From Fodinicola acaciae (lineage in GTDB: Bacteria > Actinomycetota > Actinomycetes > Mycobacteriales > HKI-0501): a stretch of 64,000 nt of DNA. The notes under the pieces were generated by a model. The model was not told where the DNA came from and searched no databases. It saw nothing but the letters and a program-made list of their open reading frames with translations. The stretch spans positions 1,364,001 through 1,428,000 of the forward strand of contig NZ_WOTN01000002.1 of assembly GCF_010993745.1 (NCBI RefSeq), in the 5' to 3' direction. Positions 50,340 through 58,511 of this stretch are shown piece after piece. The first letter of the stretch is position 1. Each line of letters begins with the position of its first letter. Made by a program: the position numbers and the translations under genes.

Positions 50340-51527
50340 ATGCATCGTAGGTTATGGCCGGTGATCGCCACCTTTGCCGGAGTTGTCGCCGTCGTCGGCG
50401 CGGCAACCGCTTTTCCGGCCGTACTCACAGCCGCAACGCCCCGGTGCACCTCCTCAGTGCCGTTCAAGAAGGGCGACGGCGGCTACGACACCTTCCGCAT
50501 CCCGGCCGTGGTCAAGGCACGCAACGGGATGCTGCTGGCCTTCGCCGAAGGGCGACACGACTCCGGCGGCGACAGCGGCAACATCGACATCGTGCTGCGC
50601 CGGTCGGCCGACGGCGGTTGTACGTGGGGACCGCTGCAGCTGGTCGCCGACCAAGGCCCGGACACGATCGGCAACCCGGCGCCGATCGTCACCAGCGGCG
50701 GCCGGATCGTGCTGGTGTCGGTACGCAACGGCGGCTCGGTGACCGAGGCGCAGATCATCCGCGGCCAGGTCTCCGCGGTCGACACGCGGCGTCCGTTCGT
50801 GCAGGTCAGCGACGACAACGGCGCCACCTGGTCGCCGCTGCGCGAGATCACCGCCGAGGCGAAGAAGGCCGACTGGCGGTGGTATGCGACGACGCCGGGC
50901 CACGCGATCCAGCTCCGCAGCGGCCGGTTGGTCGTGGCCGCCAACCACACCACACCGCCGACACCCGGCACGCCGGACACCGGTGCCGAAGGCAAATACA
51001 ACAGCGGCCACGACATCTTCAGCGACGACCTCGGCCAGACCTGGCACATCGGCTACGTCGACGAAAATCCCGACGGCTATGTCAATGTGAACGAGACGAC
51101 CGCAACCGAGCTGCCGGACGGCCGCGTCTACTTCAACACGCGCAACGACGCGACCTCGCCGGGCCACCGCGCCGACGCGTACTCGGCCGACGGCGGCCGG
51201 ACGCTGGTCAAGCCGTTCCGGCCGAACGACACGCTGGTCACGCCGATCTGCGAGGGCAGTGCGCTGCAGACCAGCCGGCGCGACCTGCTGCTGTTCTCCG
51301 GGCCGTACGACTGGACCAACAAGCGCGCGGCGATGACGATCTGGTCGAGCCGGGACTCCGGCGTCACCTTCCAGGCCGCGCTCACGCTGACCGGCCTGCC
51401 GGCGGCCTACTCCGACCTCGTCCAGCTCGACCAGGACAACGTCGGTGTCCTCTACGAGACCGGCGACTTCAGCGCGTACGAGACGGTCACCTTCACCCGC
51501 GTACCGCTGTCGAAACTCCTGAAATGA
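50340..51527 (+). CDS. Secreted exo-alpha-sialidase (GH33)
   Basis: A 395-residue exported enzyme. A signal peptide (MHRRLWPVIATFAGVVAVVG, cleavage after about residue 30) precedes a six-bladed sialidase propeller. The FRIP motif (DTFRIPAVVKARNGMLLAFA) carries the first arginine of the triad that binds the sialate carboxylate. Asp-box repeats SxDxGxTW occur as SADGGCTW, SDDNGATW, SDDLGQTW, SADGGRTL and SRDSGVTF. The Glu and Tyr nucleophile system lies in YVNVNETTATEL and GPYDW regions. It releases terminal sialic acids from host or environmental glycoconjugates. GGAGG precedes ATG 50340. No nan catabolic genes are nearby. Confidence 0.93.
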   Translation: MHRRLWPVIATFAGVVAVVGAATAFPAVLTAATPRCTSSVPFKKGDGGYDTFRIPAVVKARNGMLLAFAEGRHDSGGDSGNIDIVLRRSADGGCTWGPLQLVADQGPDTIGNPAPIVTSGGRIVLVSVRNGGSVTEAQIIRGQVSAVDTRRPFVQVSDDNGATWSPLREITAEAKKADWRWYATTPGHAIQLRSGRLVVAANHTTPPTPGTPDTGAEGKYNSGHDIFSDDLGQTWHIGYVDENPDGYVNVNETTATELPDGRVYFNTRNDATSPGHRADAYSADGGRTLVKPFRPNDTLVTPICEGSALQTSRRDLLLFSGPYDWTNKRAAMTIWSSRDSGVTFQAALTLTGLPAAYSDLVQLDQDNVGVLYETGDFSAYETVTFTRVPLSKLLK

Positions 51528-51533
51528 CAACGA

Positions 51534-51561
51534 GGCCGTCCCCTCCGCGGAGGGGACGGCC
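51534..51561. terminator. Bidirectional terminator between sialidase and DoxX genes
   Basis: A perfect 13-base stem, GGCCGTCCCCTCC with its complement around GC, lies six bases after the sialidase stop and 18 bases before the stop of the convergent DoxX gene. Confidence 0.8.
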
Positions 51562-51578
51562 GATCTATGTTGTGGTGC

Positions 51579-51998
51579 TTACCGTTTGACGACCATCCGA
51601 TAGAAGGCGACGGTGTGCGGCCAGCGGCCCCACGCCACCAGACCGACCAGGATGGCCAGCACGATCGTCACCGGAGCGGCCGAGGCCATGCCGGGGATCA
51701 GGAACAGGTTGGCCAGCGTCGCGCAGACCATCAGCGCGGTCAGCGCGATCGAGGCCGGACCGCACAGCCGCGGCACCAGGATCGCGATGCCACCGGCCAG
51801 CTCGCAGGCACCGGTCAGATAGCGAAACCAGTCGCCGAGGCCGGTGGAGTCGAAGCTCGCGACGGCGGTCGGGTCGCCGAGCAGTTTCGGCATCGCGACG
51901 AAGATGAACAGCGCGGCGAAAAGCACCTGCGCGACCCACAGGACGATGGTCAGGACGCGGCCGCGCTTGACGGGCTGGATGCTGGCGGTGGCGCTCAT
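51579..51998 (-). CDS. DoxX-family membrane protein
   Basis: A 139-residue protein with four membrane segments: VLTIVLWVAQVLFAALFIFV, TGACELAGGIAILVPRLCGP, ASIALTALMVCATLANLFLI and APVTIVLAILVGLVAWGRW. FIFVAMPKLLGDPTAVASFD matches the DoxX pattern (G.xKL.). Family members are linked to thiol redox balance or quinone reduction. GAGGAG lies eight bases before ATG 51998. It stands alone. Confidence 0.92.
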   Translation of the reverse strand: MSATASIQPVKRGRVLTIVLWVAQVLFAALFIFVAMPKLLGDPTAVASFDSTGLGDWFRYLTGACELAGGIAILVPRLCGPASIALTALMVCATLANLFLIPGMASAAPVTIVLAILVGLVAWGRWPHTVAFYRMVVKR

Positions 51999-52085
51999 TG
52001 TGGGCTCCTCATGCCTCATTGGATCGTTGTTGTCCATGCAGACCGGAGCCGTCGCGAAAACTCATCGCGACCCATCAAGATTTTT

Positions 52086-53096
52086 TCAGGCGGCCAAACC
52101 GCTGCCGGTGACCGGCTTCGGCGCCGGACCGGAGACCTCGTCCAGCCGTGCGAGTACGTCGGCGCCGACCTCGGTCTCCAGCGCGGCGAGGTTTTGCTCG
52201 CACTGCTCGACCGTACGCGGACCGATGATCACCGACGTGACGCCTGGCCGGCTGCGGACCCAGGCCAGAGCGACCGCCGCCGCTGGGACGCCGGCCTCGG
52301 CCGCGACCTTGCCGACCTCCTCGGCGATGGCCAGGTTGCGGTCGCTGAGCTGCTGGTCGACCCACGTACGCGCGCGCGGGTCGGCGTTGCGCGCCATCTT
52401 CGCCAGCCGCGTGTCCTGCGCCGGCGGCTCGCCGCGGCGGTATTTGCCGGCCAGAATGCCGCCGGCGAGCGGCCCCCAGATCATCGTGCCGAGACCGTAC
52501 GCCCGGCAGGTGTCCAGGATGTCCGCCTCGATGTCGCGGTTGATCAGCGAATACTGCGGCTGCAGGCTGACAAGACCGGTGCCACCGATCCGCTCAGCGG
52601 CCCACTGCGCCGAGACGATCTGCGCGGCGGTGAAGTTGGAGCAGCCCAGATAGCGGACCTTGCCGGCGCGTACGAACCCGTCCAGCGTCGCCATGGTCTC
52701 CTCGATCGGCGTCTCCGCGTCGAAGAAGTGGCACTGGTAGAGATCGACGTAGTCGGTGCCGAGCCGTCGCAGGCTTGCGTCCAACGCGCGCGTCAGATGT
52801 ACGCGCGACAGGCCGCGGTCGTTGGGGCCGGGACCGACTGGCATGAATGCCTTGGTCGCCAGCACCACCGAGTCGCGGCGGCCGGCGATGGCCTTGCCGA
52901 CGATCTCCTCCGACTGGCCGCCGTTGTAGTTGCCGGAGGTGTCGATGAAGTTGTGGCCGGCGTCCAGATACGCGTCGACAACTGCGCGACCGGCGTCCTC
53001 GTCCACACCGAAGCCCCACGAGGGGCCGAAGTTCATCGCGCCGAGGCAGGTCGGGGACACCTTGAGACCGGAGCGGCCCATCCGTACGAAGTCCAT
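52086..53096 (-). CDS. Aldo/keto reductase
   Basis: A 336-residue (beta/alpha)8 oxidoreductase. GFGVDEDAGRAVVDAYLDAG is followed by HNFIDTSGNYNGGQSEEIVG, which holds the catalytic Asp and Tyr. VVLATKAFMP holds the catalytic Lys, and VDLYQCHFFDAETPIEETMA the catalytic His. YLGCSNFTAAQIVSAQWAAE and VTSVIIGPRTVEQCEQNLAA (NADP-phosphate binding) complete the AKR pattern. Substrates are carbonyl compounds of unknown type. AGGAG lies eight bases before ATG 53096. It is divergent from a TetR gene, with two near-identical palindromes between them that probably control both. Confidence 0.95.
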   Translation of the reverse strand: MDFVRMGRSGLKVSPTCLGAMNFGPSWGFGVDEDAGRAVVDAYLDAGHNFIDTSGNYNGGQSEEIVGKAIAGRRDSVVLATKAFMPVGPGPNDRGLSRVHLTRALDASLRRLGTDYVDLYQCHFFDAETPIEETMATLDGFVRAGKVRYLGCSNFTAAQIVSAQWAAERIGGTGLVSLQPQYSLINRDIEADILDTCRAYGLGTMIWGPLAGGILAGKYRRGEPPAQDTRLAKMARNADPRARTWVDQQLSDRNLAIAEEVGKVAAEAGVPAAAVALAWVRSRPGVTSVIIGPRTVEQCEQNLAALETEVGADVLARLDEVSGPAPKPVTGSGLAA

Positions 53097-53113
53097 GTCG
53101 GTTCTCCTATAAT

Positions 53114-53157
53114 CGGAATGAAGCTTCCGGATACGAACATACGGAATCCAGATTCCG
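53114..53157. promoter_or_regulatory. Paired TetR operators between AKR and tetR genes
   Basis: CGGAATGAAGCTTCCG (53114-53129) and CGGAATCCAGATTCCG (53142-53157) share the arms CGGAA/TTCCG and lie 28 bases apart centre to centre, in the 85-base divergent region. They are probable binding sites of the adjacent TetR protein. Confidence 0.75.
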
Positions 53158-53181
53158 GTTGTCAAGGAGGGGTGGTGTCCG

Positions 53182-53721
53182 TTGCGTGCTGATGCGCGGC
53201 GCAACCGCGCGCTGGTGCTCGAGGCCGCCGAGGCGACCTTCGCCGAGCACGGCGTGGCGGCGTCCATGGAGCAGATCGCTCGGCACGCCGGCGTCGGCGT
53301 CGGCACGATCTATCGGCACTTTCCGACCAAGGAGGCGTTGTACGAGGCGATCATCGTCGACCGTTATGAACGGATGGCCGCCGAAGCCGCCGACTTGTTG
53401 ACGGCCGCCGACGCCGGCGAGGCGTTTTTCGCTTTCTTCTCGCGGATGGTGGCCGAGTCGGCGGGGAAGAAGGCTTTCGCCGACTCGCTCGGCCGGCACG
53501 ATCTCAAGACCGCCACCGCTGATGTGGGGAAGCGGCTTTTGACGGCGTTTCAGGCTTTGCTGACGCGAGCGCAGGAAGCCGGCGCGGTGCGTACGGACGT
53601 GCAACCGGCCGAGGTCGTCGCCGCGCTGACCGGGCTGTGCATGGGCGCCGAGCAAGGCAGCTGGGACGCCGACCTGCAGGCCCGTACGCTCGCGATCACC
53701 TTCGCCGGACTGCGTACGTAG
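53182..53721 (+). CDS. TetR-family repressor of the aldo/keto reductase
   Basis: A 179-residue regulator: MRADARRNRALVLEAAEATF, then AEHGVAASMEQIARHAGVGV and GTIYRHFPTKEALYEAIIVD, a full TetR HTH. The ligand-binding half has FFSRMVAESAGKKAFADSLG and VVAALTGLCMGAEQGSWDAD, like the SACE_7040-type regulators beside reductases. The start is TTG 53182 with AGGAGG 11 bases upstream; no other in-frame start exists. The two palindromes upstream point to autoregulation and control of the divergent reductase. The 3' end overlaps a convergent gene by 26 bases. Confidence 0.92.
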   Translation: MRADARRNRALVLEAAEATFAEHGVAASMEQIARHAGVGVGTIYRHFPTKEALYEAIIVDRYERMAAEAADLLTAADAGEAFFAFFSRMVAESAGKKAFADSLGRHDLKTATADVGKRLLTAFQALLTRAQEAGAVRTDVQPAEVVAALTGLCMGAEQGSWDADLQARTLAITFAGLRT

Positions 53722-54721
53722 CGGCGTGCCTGGCCGCGCGGTGTGAGCTGATCAGGCTGGCCGACGGTCCATAGCCGACCAGGAAGATCCGTGGGTCCGC
53801 GGCGACTTTCGTGTCTTCCACGACGATTCCACCGAGCGGTCCGCGCAGATGCAGTGGTGCCAGGTGTGCGAGCGTCGGCCGGAACCCGGTGCACCACAGG
53901 ATCGTGTCGGCCGCGAGAGTTTCGCCCTCGTTCCAGGCGATTCCCGCTGGCGTGATGCGGTCGAACATCGGCCTGGCGACCATCACGCCACGTTTTTCGG
54001 CCGCCACAACGGCATCCGTACGCCCGATGCCGGTGTAGCTCACGACGCTCTTCAGCGGCAGGCCGGCCCGTACGCGCTCGTCGACCGCGTCGGTCACCGC
54101 GACCAGTCCGCTTTCCGTTGTCGGAGCGCCGTTGAGATCCGGCGGACGCCGGGTCACCCAGGTCGTACGCGCCACCGTCGACACCTCGGCGAGGATCTGC
54201 GCTGCCGAGTTCCCGCCGCCGACAACGACAACGTGCTGCCCGGCGAAGTCGTCCGGCACGTCGTACGCGGCCGTGTGCAGTTGTCGGCCGCGAAAACTCG
54301 CCGCGCCGGGGATCGACGGCACGAACGGATGATCCCAGGTGCCGGTCGCGTTGATGACCGCCCTGGCGGTGAGTTCGCCTTTGTCCGTCTGCAAAAGCAG
54401 CTGTCCGTCGCCGCTGACCCTGCGCACCCGCGCCGGCCGCTCGATCGGCAGGTCGAAGCGCTTCTCGTAGTCGGCGAAGTACGCCGCGACCTCGGCGCCG
54501 CTCGGCGCATGGTCGTACGGCAGGTCCCAGGCAAGGCCCGGCAGCCGGGTGTAGATCGGTGGCGAGACCAGCCGTACCGACCGCCAGACGTGCCGCCACG
54601 CGCCACCCGGCTCGTCCTGCCGGTCCAGCACCACGAAGTCGGCGCCCTGCCTGCGCAGGTAGTACGCGCTGGCCAGGCCAGCCTGGCCAGCGCCGATGAC
54701 CGCGATGTCGACGTGTCGCAC
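53696..54721 (-). CDS. Flavin-dependent NAD(P)-linked monooxygenase-like protein
   Basis: A 341-residue flavoprotein. The FAD-binding motif DIAVIGAGQAGLASAYYLRR is at the N-terminus. VVLDRQDEPGGAWRHVWRSV follows, and HVVVVGGGNSAAQILAEVST near 165 is the NADPH-binding Rossmann motif. VINATGTWDHPFVPSIPGAA contains the ATG motif seen in flavin monooxygenases, and ILWCTGFRPTLAHL is the second. The layout is that of the CzcO/YhhX-like group within flavin monooxygenases, acting on N- or S-containing or ketone substrates. GTG 54721 starts exactly at the Rossmann motif. Divergent from the pirin gene with 76 bases between. Confidence 0.9.
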   Translation of the reverse strand: MRHVDIAVIGAGQAGLASAYYLRRQGADFVVLDRQDEPGGAWRHVWRSVRLVSPPIYTRLPGLAWDLPYDHAPSGAEVAAYFADYEKRFDLPIERPARVRRVSGDGQLLLQTDKGELTARAVINATGTWDHPFVPSIPGAASFRGRQLHTAAYDVPDDFAGQHVVVVGGGNSAAQILAEVSTVARTTWVTRRPPDLNGAPTTESGLVAVTDAVDERVRAGLPLKSVVSYTGIGRTDAVVAAEKRGVMVARPMFDRITPAGIAWNEGETLAADTILWCTGFRPTLAHLAPLHLRGPLGGIVVEDTKVAADPRIFLVGYGPSASLISSHRAARHAATYAVRRR

Positions 54722-54797
54722 GACCGCAAGTCTAGCGGGAATGATGCGTGCGCATGTATCGTTATGGCCGGCGTCGAGCTCACCTACAGGAGATGCC

Positions 54798-55772
54798 ATG
54801 CCAGCCGTGACAGTTGCCAACCCGTTGACCCTTCCGCGGATCCCGGAGGTCCTGCCGGAGGCGCAGGACCGCAAGGTGATCGGTGTGACGACCGCGCCAA
54901 CCGGCTACGAAGGCGAGGGTTTCCCGGTCCGCCGCGCCTTCGCCGGCGTGAGCATGCGCGCGTTGGACCCGTTCATCCACATGGACCAGATGGGCGAGGT
55001 CGAGTACGCGCCGGGTGAGCCGAAGGGCACGCCGTGGCATCCGCACCGCGGTTTCGAGACGGTGACCTACATGATCGACGGGATCATGCAACACCAGGAC
55101 TCCAACGGAGGCGGTGGCCAGATCACCGACGGCGACACGCAGTGGATGACCGCCGGTGGTGGCATCCTGCACATCGAGACGCCGCCGGAGCACCTGGTCG
55201 TCAGCGGTGGCCTGTTCCACGGCATCCAGCTCTGGGTCAACCTGCCGTCGCAGCTGAAGATGACCCCGCCGCGTTATCAGGACATCCGCGGCGGCGAGGT
55301 GGCACTGCTGAGCTCGCCGGACGGCGGCGCTCTCGTACGCGTCATCGCCGGTGAGATCGCCGGCCACGCCGGCCCCGGCATCACCCACACGCCGATTTCG
55401 TTGGCACACGCCACTTTGTCGCCTGGCGCGCAGCTGCGGCTGCCGTGGCGTAGCGACTTCAACGCGCTGGTCTATGTGTTGGCCGGCAACGGCTCGGTCG
55501 GCGCGGACCGGCGGCCTGTCCACATGGGACAGTTGGCGGTGTTCGGCTCCGGCGACGCCTTGACGATCTCCGCCGATGCCGAGCAGGAAAGCCGCAGCCC
55601 TTCGCTGGATGTGCTGATCCTCGGTGGCCAGCCGATCCGCGAGCCGGTCGCGGCGTACGGTCCGTTCGTGATGAACACGCGCGAAGAGCTGCAGCAGGCA
55701 TTCGAGGACTTCCAGGCCGGGCGCCTCGGCACCATCCCCGCCGAGCCGCACCCAGGACACGACGTCCTCTGA
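54798..55772 (+). CDS. Pirin-family protein
   Basis: A 324-residue bicupin. The N-terminal cupin has metal ligands in PWHPHRGFETVTYMIDGIMQ (two His), HQDSNGGGGQITDGDTQWMT and AGGGILHIETPPEHL (His and Glu), as in pirins with quercetinase activity. GLFHGIQLWVNLPSQLKMTP is the conserved pirin block. The C-terminal domain (LPWRSDFNALVYVLAGNGSV) lacks the metal residues, as usual. Function may be a redox-sensitive cofactor or dioxygenase. AGGAG lies five bases before ATG 54798. The stop overlaps the MarR start (TGATG), so the two are coupled. Confidence 0.95.
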   Translation: MPAVTVANPLTLPRIPEVLPEAQDRKVIGVTTAPTGYEGEGFPVRRAFAGVSMRALDPFIHMDQMGEVEYAPGEPKGTPWHPHRGFETVTYMIDGIMQHQDSNGGGGQITDGDTQWMTAGGGILHIETPPEHLVVSGGLFHGIQLWVNLPSQLKMTPPRYQDIRGGEVALLSSPDGGALVRVIAGEIAGHAGPGITHTPISLAHATLSPGAQLRLPWRSDFNALVYVLAGNGSVGADRRPVHMGQLAVFGSGDALTISADAEQESRSPSLDVLILGGQPIREPVAAYGPFVMNTREELQQAFEDFQAGRLGTIPAEPHPGHDVL

Positions 55773-56206
55773 TGTCCGTACGCGCGAGGGTCGAGGTCTG
55801 GCGGTCGCTCCTCCAAGTCTACGTCGCGGTCAGCGAGGAGCTGGCCGCGGCGCTGGAGGCGCGGCACTCGCTGTCGCTGTCCGAGTTCGACGCGCTGGTC
55901 AACATGCCGTCCGAGCCGATCCGGATCAACGGCCTGAAGGAACGGATGATCCTCAGCCAGAGCGCGGTCAGCCGGCTGTGCGACCGGCTGGAACGCCGTG
56001 GCCTGCTGGAAAAGATCCCCTGCGAGGGCGATCTGCGCGGTGTGCAGGTCGCGCTGACGCCGGCCGGGAAACGGCTGCGGTCGCAGGCGATCCGCACCAA
56101 CGCGCAGGTCATCGACGAGCATTTCGCCAGCCTGCTCACTCGCGAGCAACTGACCGCGGTCGGCGACGCGCTGGCCGAGATCAAGCGCCAGAAGAAGATC
56201 GACTAG
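55772..56206 (+). CDS. MarR-family transcriptional regulator
   Basis: A 144-residue winged-helix regulator. LSLSEFDALVNMPSEPIRIN and GLKERMILSQSAVSRLCDRL form the HTH; ERRGLLEKIPCEGDLRGVQV and ALTPAGKRLRSQAIRTNAQV form the wing and dimer helices. Its start overlaps the pirin stop, and MarR-pirin pairs commonly form autoregulated stress operons. The ligand is unknown; a Cys (IPCEGD) at the wing tip could sense oxidants. A hairpin follows the stop. Confidence 0.95.
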   Translation: MSVRARVEVWRSLLQVYVAVSEELAAALEARHSLSLSEFDALVNMPSEPIRINGLKERMILSQSAVSRLCDRLERRGLLEKIPCEGDLRGVQVALTPAGKRLRSQAIRTNAQVIDEHFASLLTREQLTAVGDALAEIKRQKKID

Positions 56207-56244
56207 GACAGGCCCTAGATTCTGCGGCCGGTCTGCCGACCGGA

Positions 56245-56294
56245 TGTGACCTTCTTGACCATCTGAACCGATCCGCGTGGTCAAGAAGGTGACA
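56245..56294. terminator. Hairpin after the pirin-marR operon
   Basis: ACCTTCTTGACCA pairs with TGGTCAAGAAGGT (13 bases) and the stem extends three more bases with one mismatch, around a 16-base loop. No T-run is present. It may instead be a regulatory inverted repeat upstream of pabAB. Confidence 0.55.
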
Positions 56295-56375
56295 ACCGGG
56301 CGGCCGATCGCGTGTCCGAATGCGACCAGCGGCGGCAGCGACGGGACAGTCCGCCAGCGACTGTAGTGTGGCCTG

Positions 56376-58286
56376 GTGAGGCGGTGTGTGCGGACTCTGA
56401 TCGTGGACAATTACGACTCGTTCACATACAACGTTTTCCAACTGGTGGCGCAGATCACTGGCCGCGCGCCGGTCGTGGTGCCGAACGACGCCCCCGGATT
56501 CTCGGCCGATGATGTCAGGGGCTTTGACAACGTCATCGTCTCGCCAGGGCCTGGCCGGCCGGAACGTGAGGCCGACCTCGGCATCAGCGAGCAGGTGATC
56601 GCCGAGGCGAGGATTCCTTTGCTCGGGATATGCCTGGGACATCAAGCTTTGTGCCATCTCGCCGGTGGGGACGTGGATCTGGCGCCGGAGCCTCGGCATG
56701 GTCGCAGGTCCGAGGTGACCCATGACGGAAGCCGTTTGTTCGCCGGCATTCCGTCGCCGTTTTCGGTCGTGCGCTATCACTCTTTGGCCGTACGGTCGGT
56801 GCCGGACGGCCTGCGCGCGACCGCGTGGTCCGACGACGGCGTGCTGATGGCGGTCGAGGCGGTGGATCGTGCGGCCTGGGGCGTGCAGTTTCATCCGGAG
56901 TCGATCGGCACGTCGTACGGTCGCGAGTTGATCGCCAATTTCCTTGGCGCCCGCGCCAAACCCGCGGCGGTGACAATGAGCGCTCCGCGGACTGGCCGCA
57001 CGATCCACTCCGAGGTTCTTGATGTCGACGTCGATGCGCAGACCGCGTATGTGCGGCTGTTCTCCGCATCCGCGCACTCGTTTTGGCTCGACTCCAGCAT
57101 GCCGGACCACGCGCTCGGCCGGTTTTCCATCATTGGCGACGCGACACGGGCGGTCAGCGCCTCGCACGGCGGCTTCTTCGACTGGCTGAAGGGCGATCTG
57201 GCGGCCCGTGAGCCGGTCGCGAGCGACCTGCCGTTTTCGTTGGGATGGGTTGGTTATCTCGGTTACGAGCTCAAGGCGGAGTGTGGCGGCGACGCCGCGT
57301 ACGAGTCGGACCATCCGGACGCGCAGCTGATGTTCGCCGACCGCGCGTTGGTTTTCGACCATCTCACCGGCGACATCCACGCTCTCGCCTTCGAGAAACA
57401 CCAGATCGCGGAAATGCGCGACGCACTGGCTCGCGATGTCACCGTGCCGGAGTTCTTTCCGGCCGTACGCGCCGAAATGCGGCACACGCCGGAAGCGTAT
57501 CTCCGGCTCATCGACGACTGTCTCGAGGCGATCCGGCAAGGAGAAAGCTACGAGATCTGCCTGACCAACCAGCTGACCTTTTCCGGCGCAGTCGACCCGC
57601 TGCCGGCGTATCTCGCGCTGCGCAAGGCGAGTCCGGCGCCGTACGCGAGCTTCCTGCGCTTCGGTGAGCTGGCCGTGCTCAGCAGCTCGCCGGAGCGGTT
57701 CCTGCGGATCAGTCCGGACGGCGTCGCCGAATCGCGGCCGATCAAAGGAACGCGGCCGCGCGGCGCCTCGCCGGAGCGCGACGCCGAGCTGCGTGCCGAC
57801 CTGGCGACGAACGAGAAGGACCGCGCCGAAAACCTGATGATCGTCGACCTGGTCCGCAACGATCTCGGTCGCTGCGCGGAAATCGGCTCGGTTGAAGTGC
57901 CGTCGTTGTTCGCTGTCGAGTCGTACGCGACCGTCCACCAACTGGTCAGCACAGTGCGCGCCCGCCTGCGTCCCGACGTGTCGCCGGTCGACTGCGTACG
58001 CGCCGCCTTTCCGGGCGGCTCGATGACCGGCGCGCCGAAAATCCGTACGATGCGGATCATCGACGAGCTGGAAGCCGGTCCGCGCGGCATCTACTCCGGT
58101 GCGATCGGCTATTTTTCCTTGAATGGCGCGGTCGATCTGAGCATCGCCATCCGTACGCTCGTCGTCTCCGGCGACCGCGCGACCTACGGCACCGGCGGTG
58201 CGATCGTCGCCATGTCCGACCCGGCCGCCGAGTTTCGCGAAACCACCGACAAATCCGCCGCCATCCGCGCGGTCCTCAGCCTATAG
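56376..58286 (+). CDS. pabAB: Aminodeoxychorismate synthase, PabA-PabB fusion
   Basis: A 636-residue two-domain enzyme making 4-amino-4-deoxychorismate for p-aminobenzoate and folate. The glutaminase half (about 1-195) has LIVDNYDSFTYNVFQLVAQI, LLGICLGHQALCHLAGGDVD with the nucleophile Cys, and WGVQFHPESIGTSYGRELIA with the catalytic His-Glu. The synthase half has SYEICLTNQLTFSGAVDPLP, FLRISPDGVAESRPIKGTRP, DRAENLMIVDLVRNDLGRCA and FPGGSMTGAPKIRTMRIIDE. PIKGT with Lys identifies aminodeoxychorismate synthase and not anthranilate synthase (PIAGT). GTG 56376 is used; GTG 56388 is possible. Fused forms serve folate or arylamine antibiotic synthesis; no partner lyase is nearby. Confidence 0.95.
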   Translation: MRRCVRTLIVDNYDSFTYNVFQLVAQITGRAPVVVPNDAPGFSADDVRGFDNVIVSPGPGRPEREADLGISEQVIAEARIPLLGICLGHQALCHLAGGDVDLAPEPRHGRRSEVTHDGSRLFAGIPSPFSVVRYHSLAVRSVPDGLRATAWSDDGVLMAVEAVDRAAWGVQFHPESIGTSYGRELIANFLGARAKPAAVTMSAPRTGRTIHSEVLDVDVDAQTAYVRLFSASAHSFWLDSSMPDHALGRFSIIGDATRAVSASHGGFFDWLKGDLAAREPVASDLPFSLGWVGYLGYELKAECGGDAAYESDHPDAQLMFADRALVFDHLTGDIHALAFEKHQIAEMRDALARDVTVPEFFPAVRAEMRHTPEAYLRLIDDCLEAIRQGESYEICLTNQLTFSGAVDPLPAYLALRKASPAPYASFLRFGELAVLSSSPERFLRISPDGVAESRPIKGTRPRGASPERDAELRADLATNEKDRAENLMIVDLVRNDLGRCAEIGSVEVPSLFAVESYATVHQLVSTVRARLRPDVSPVDCVRAAFPGGSMTGAPKIRTMRIIDELEAGPRGIYSGAIGYFSLNGAVDLSIAIRTLVVSGDRATYGTGGAIVAMSDPAAEFRETTDKSAAIRAVLSL

Positions 58287-58317
58287 TCGCTCGCGCGCAG
58301 AGCGCACCCGGCTTCAG

Positions 58318-58503
58318 ATAGCGACCGCCGTTCGCAACAACGCGGCGGTCGGCGACAAACTCGCCCATTCCTGCGGACCGTTACTGGTCGGTGCCGGCCG
58401 AGTCGCGCATTGGCAAGGTGGTGTCGACGACCTCAGGATCTTCGAAGGCGCGTTGGAGGAAGATCAGGTCCGGGCGCTGCGTATCAGGTCGCCAGGTTTC
58501 TGA
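58318..58503 (+). pseudogene. LamG-domain remnant
   Basis: An open stretch without start codon reads AVRNNAAVGDKLAHSCGPLL, then VGAGRVAHWQGGVDDLRIFE and GALEEDQVRALR. It matches the end of a concanavalin-like LamG_3 domain, where GPLxxG......W.G.IDDVRIY.RAL...E. is the standard final block. Such domains are parts of large secreted proteins. Only about 60 residues remain, before the convergent histidine kinase gene. Confidence 0.65.
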
Positions 58504-58511
58504 CTTTCCTA

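Noticed and set aside
56245-56294. Hairpin as a riboswitch or T-box before pabAB
   Set aside because: Only one simple stem is visible and no known leader motif was recognised.
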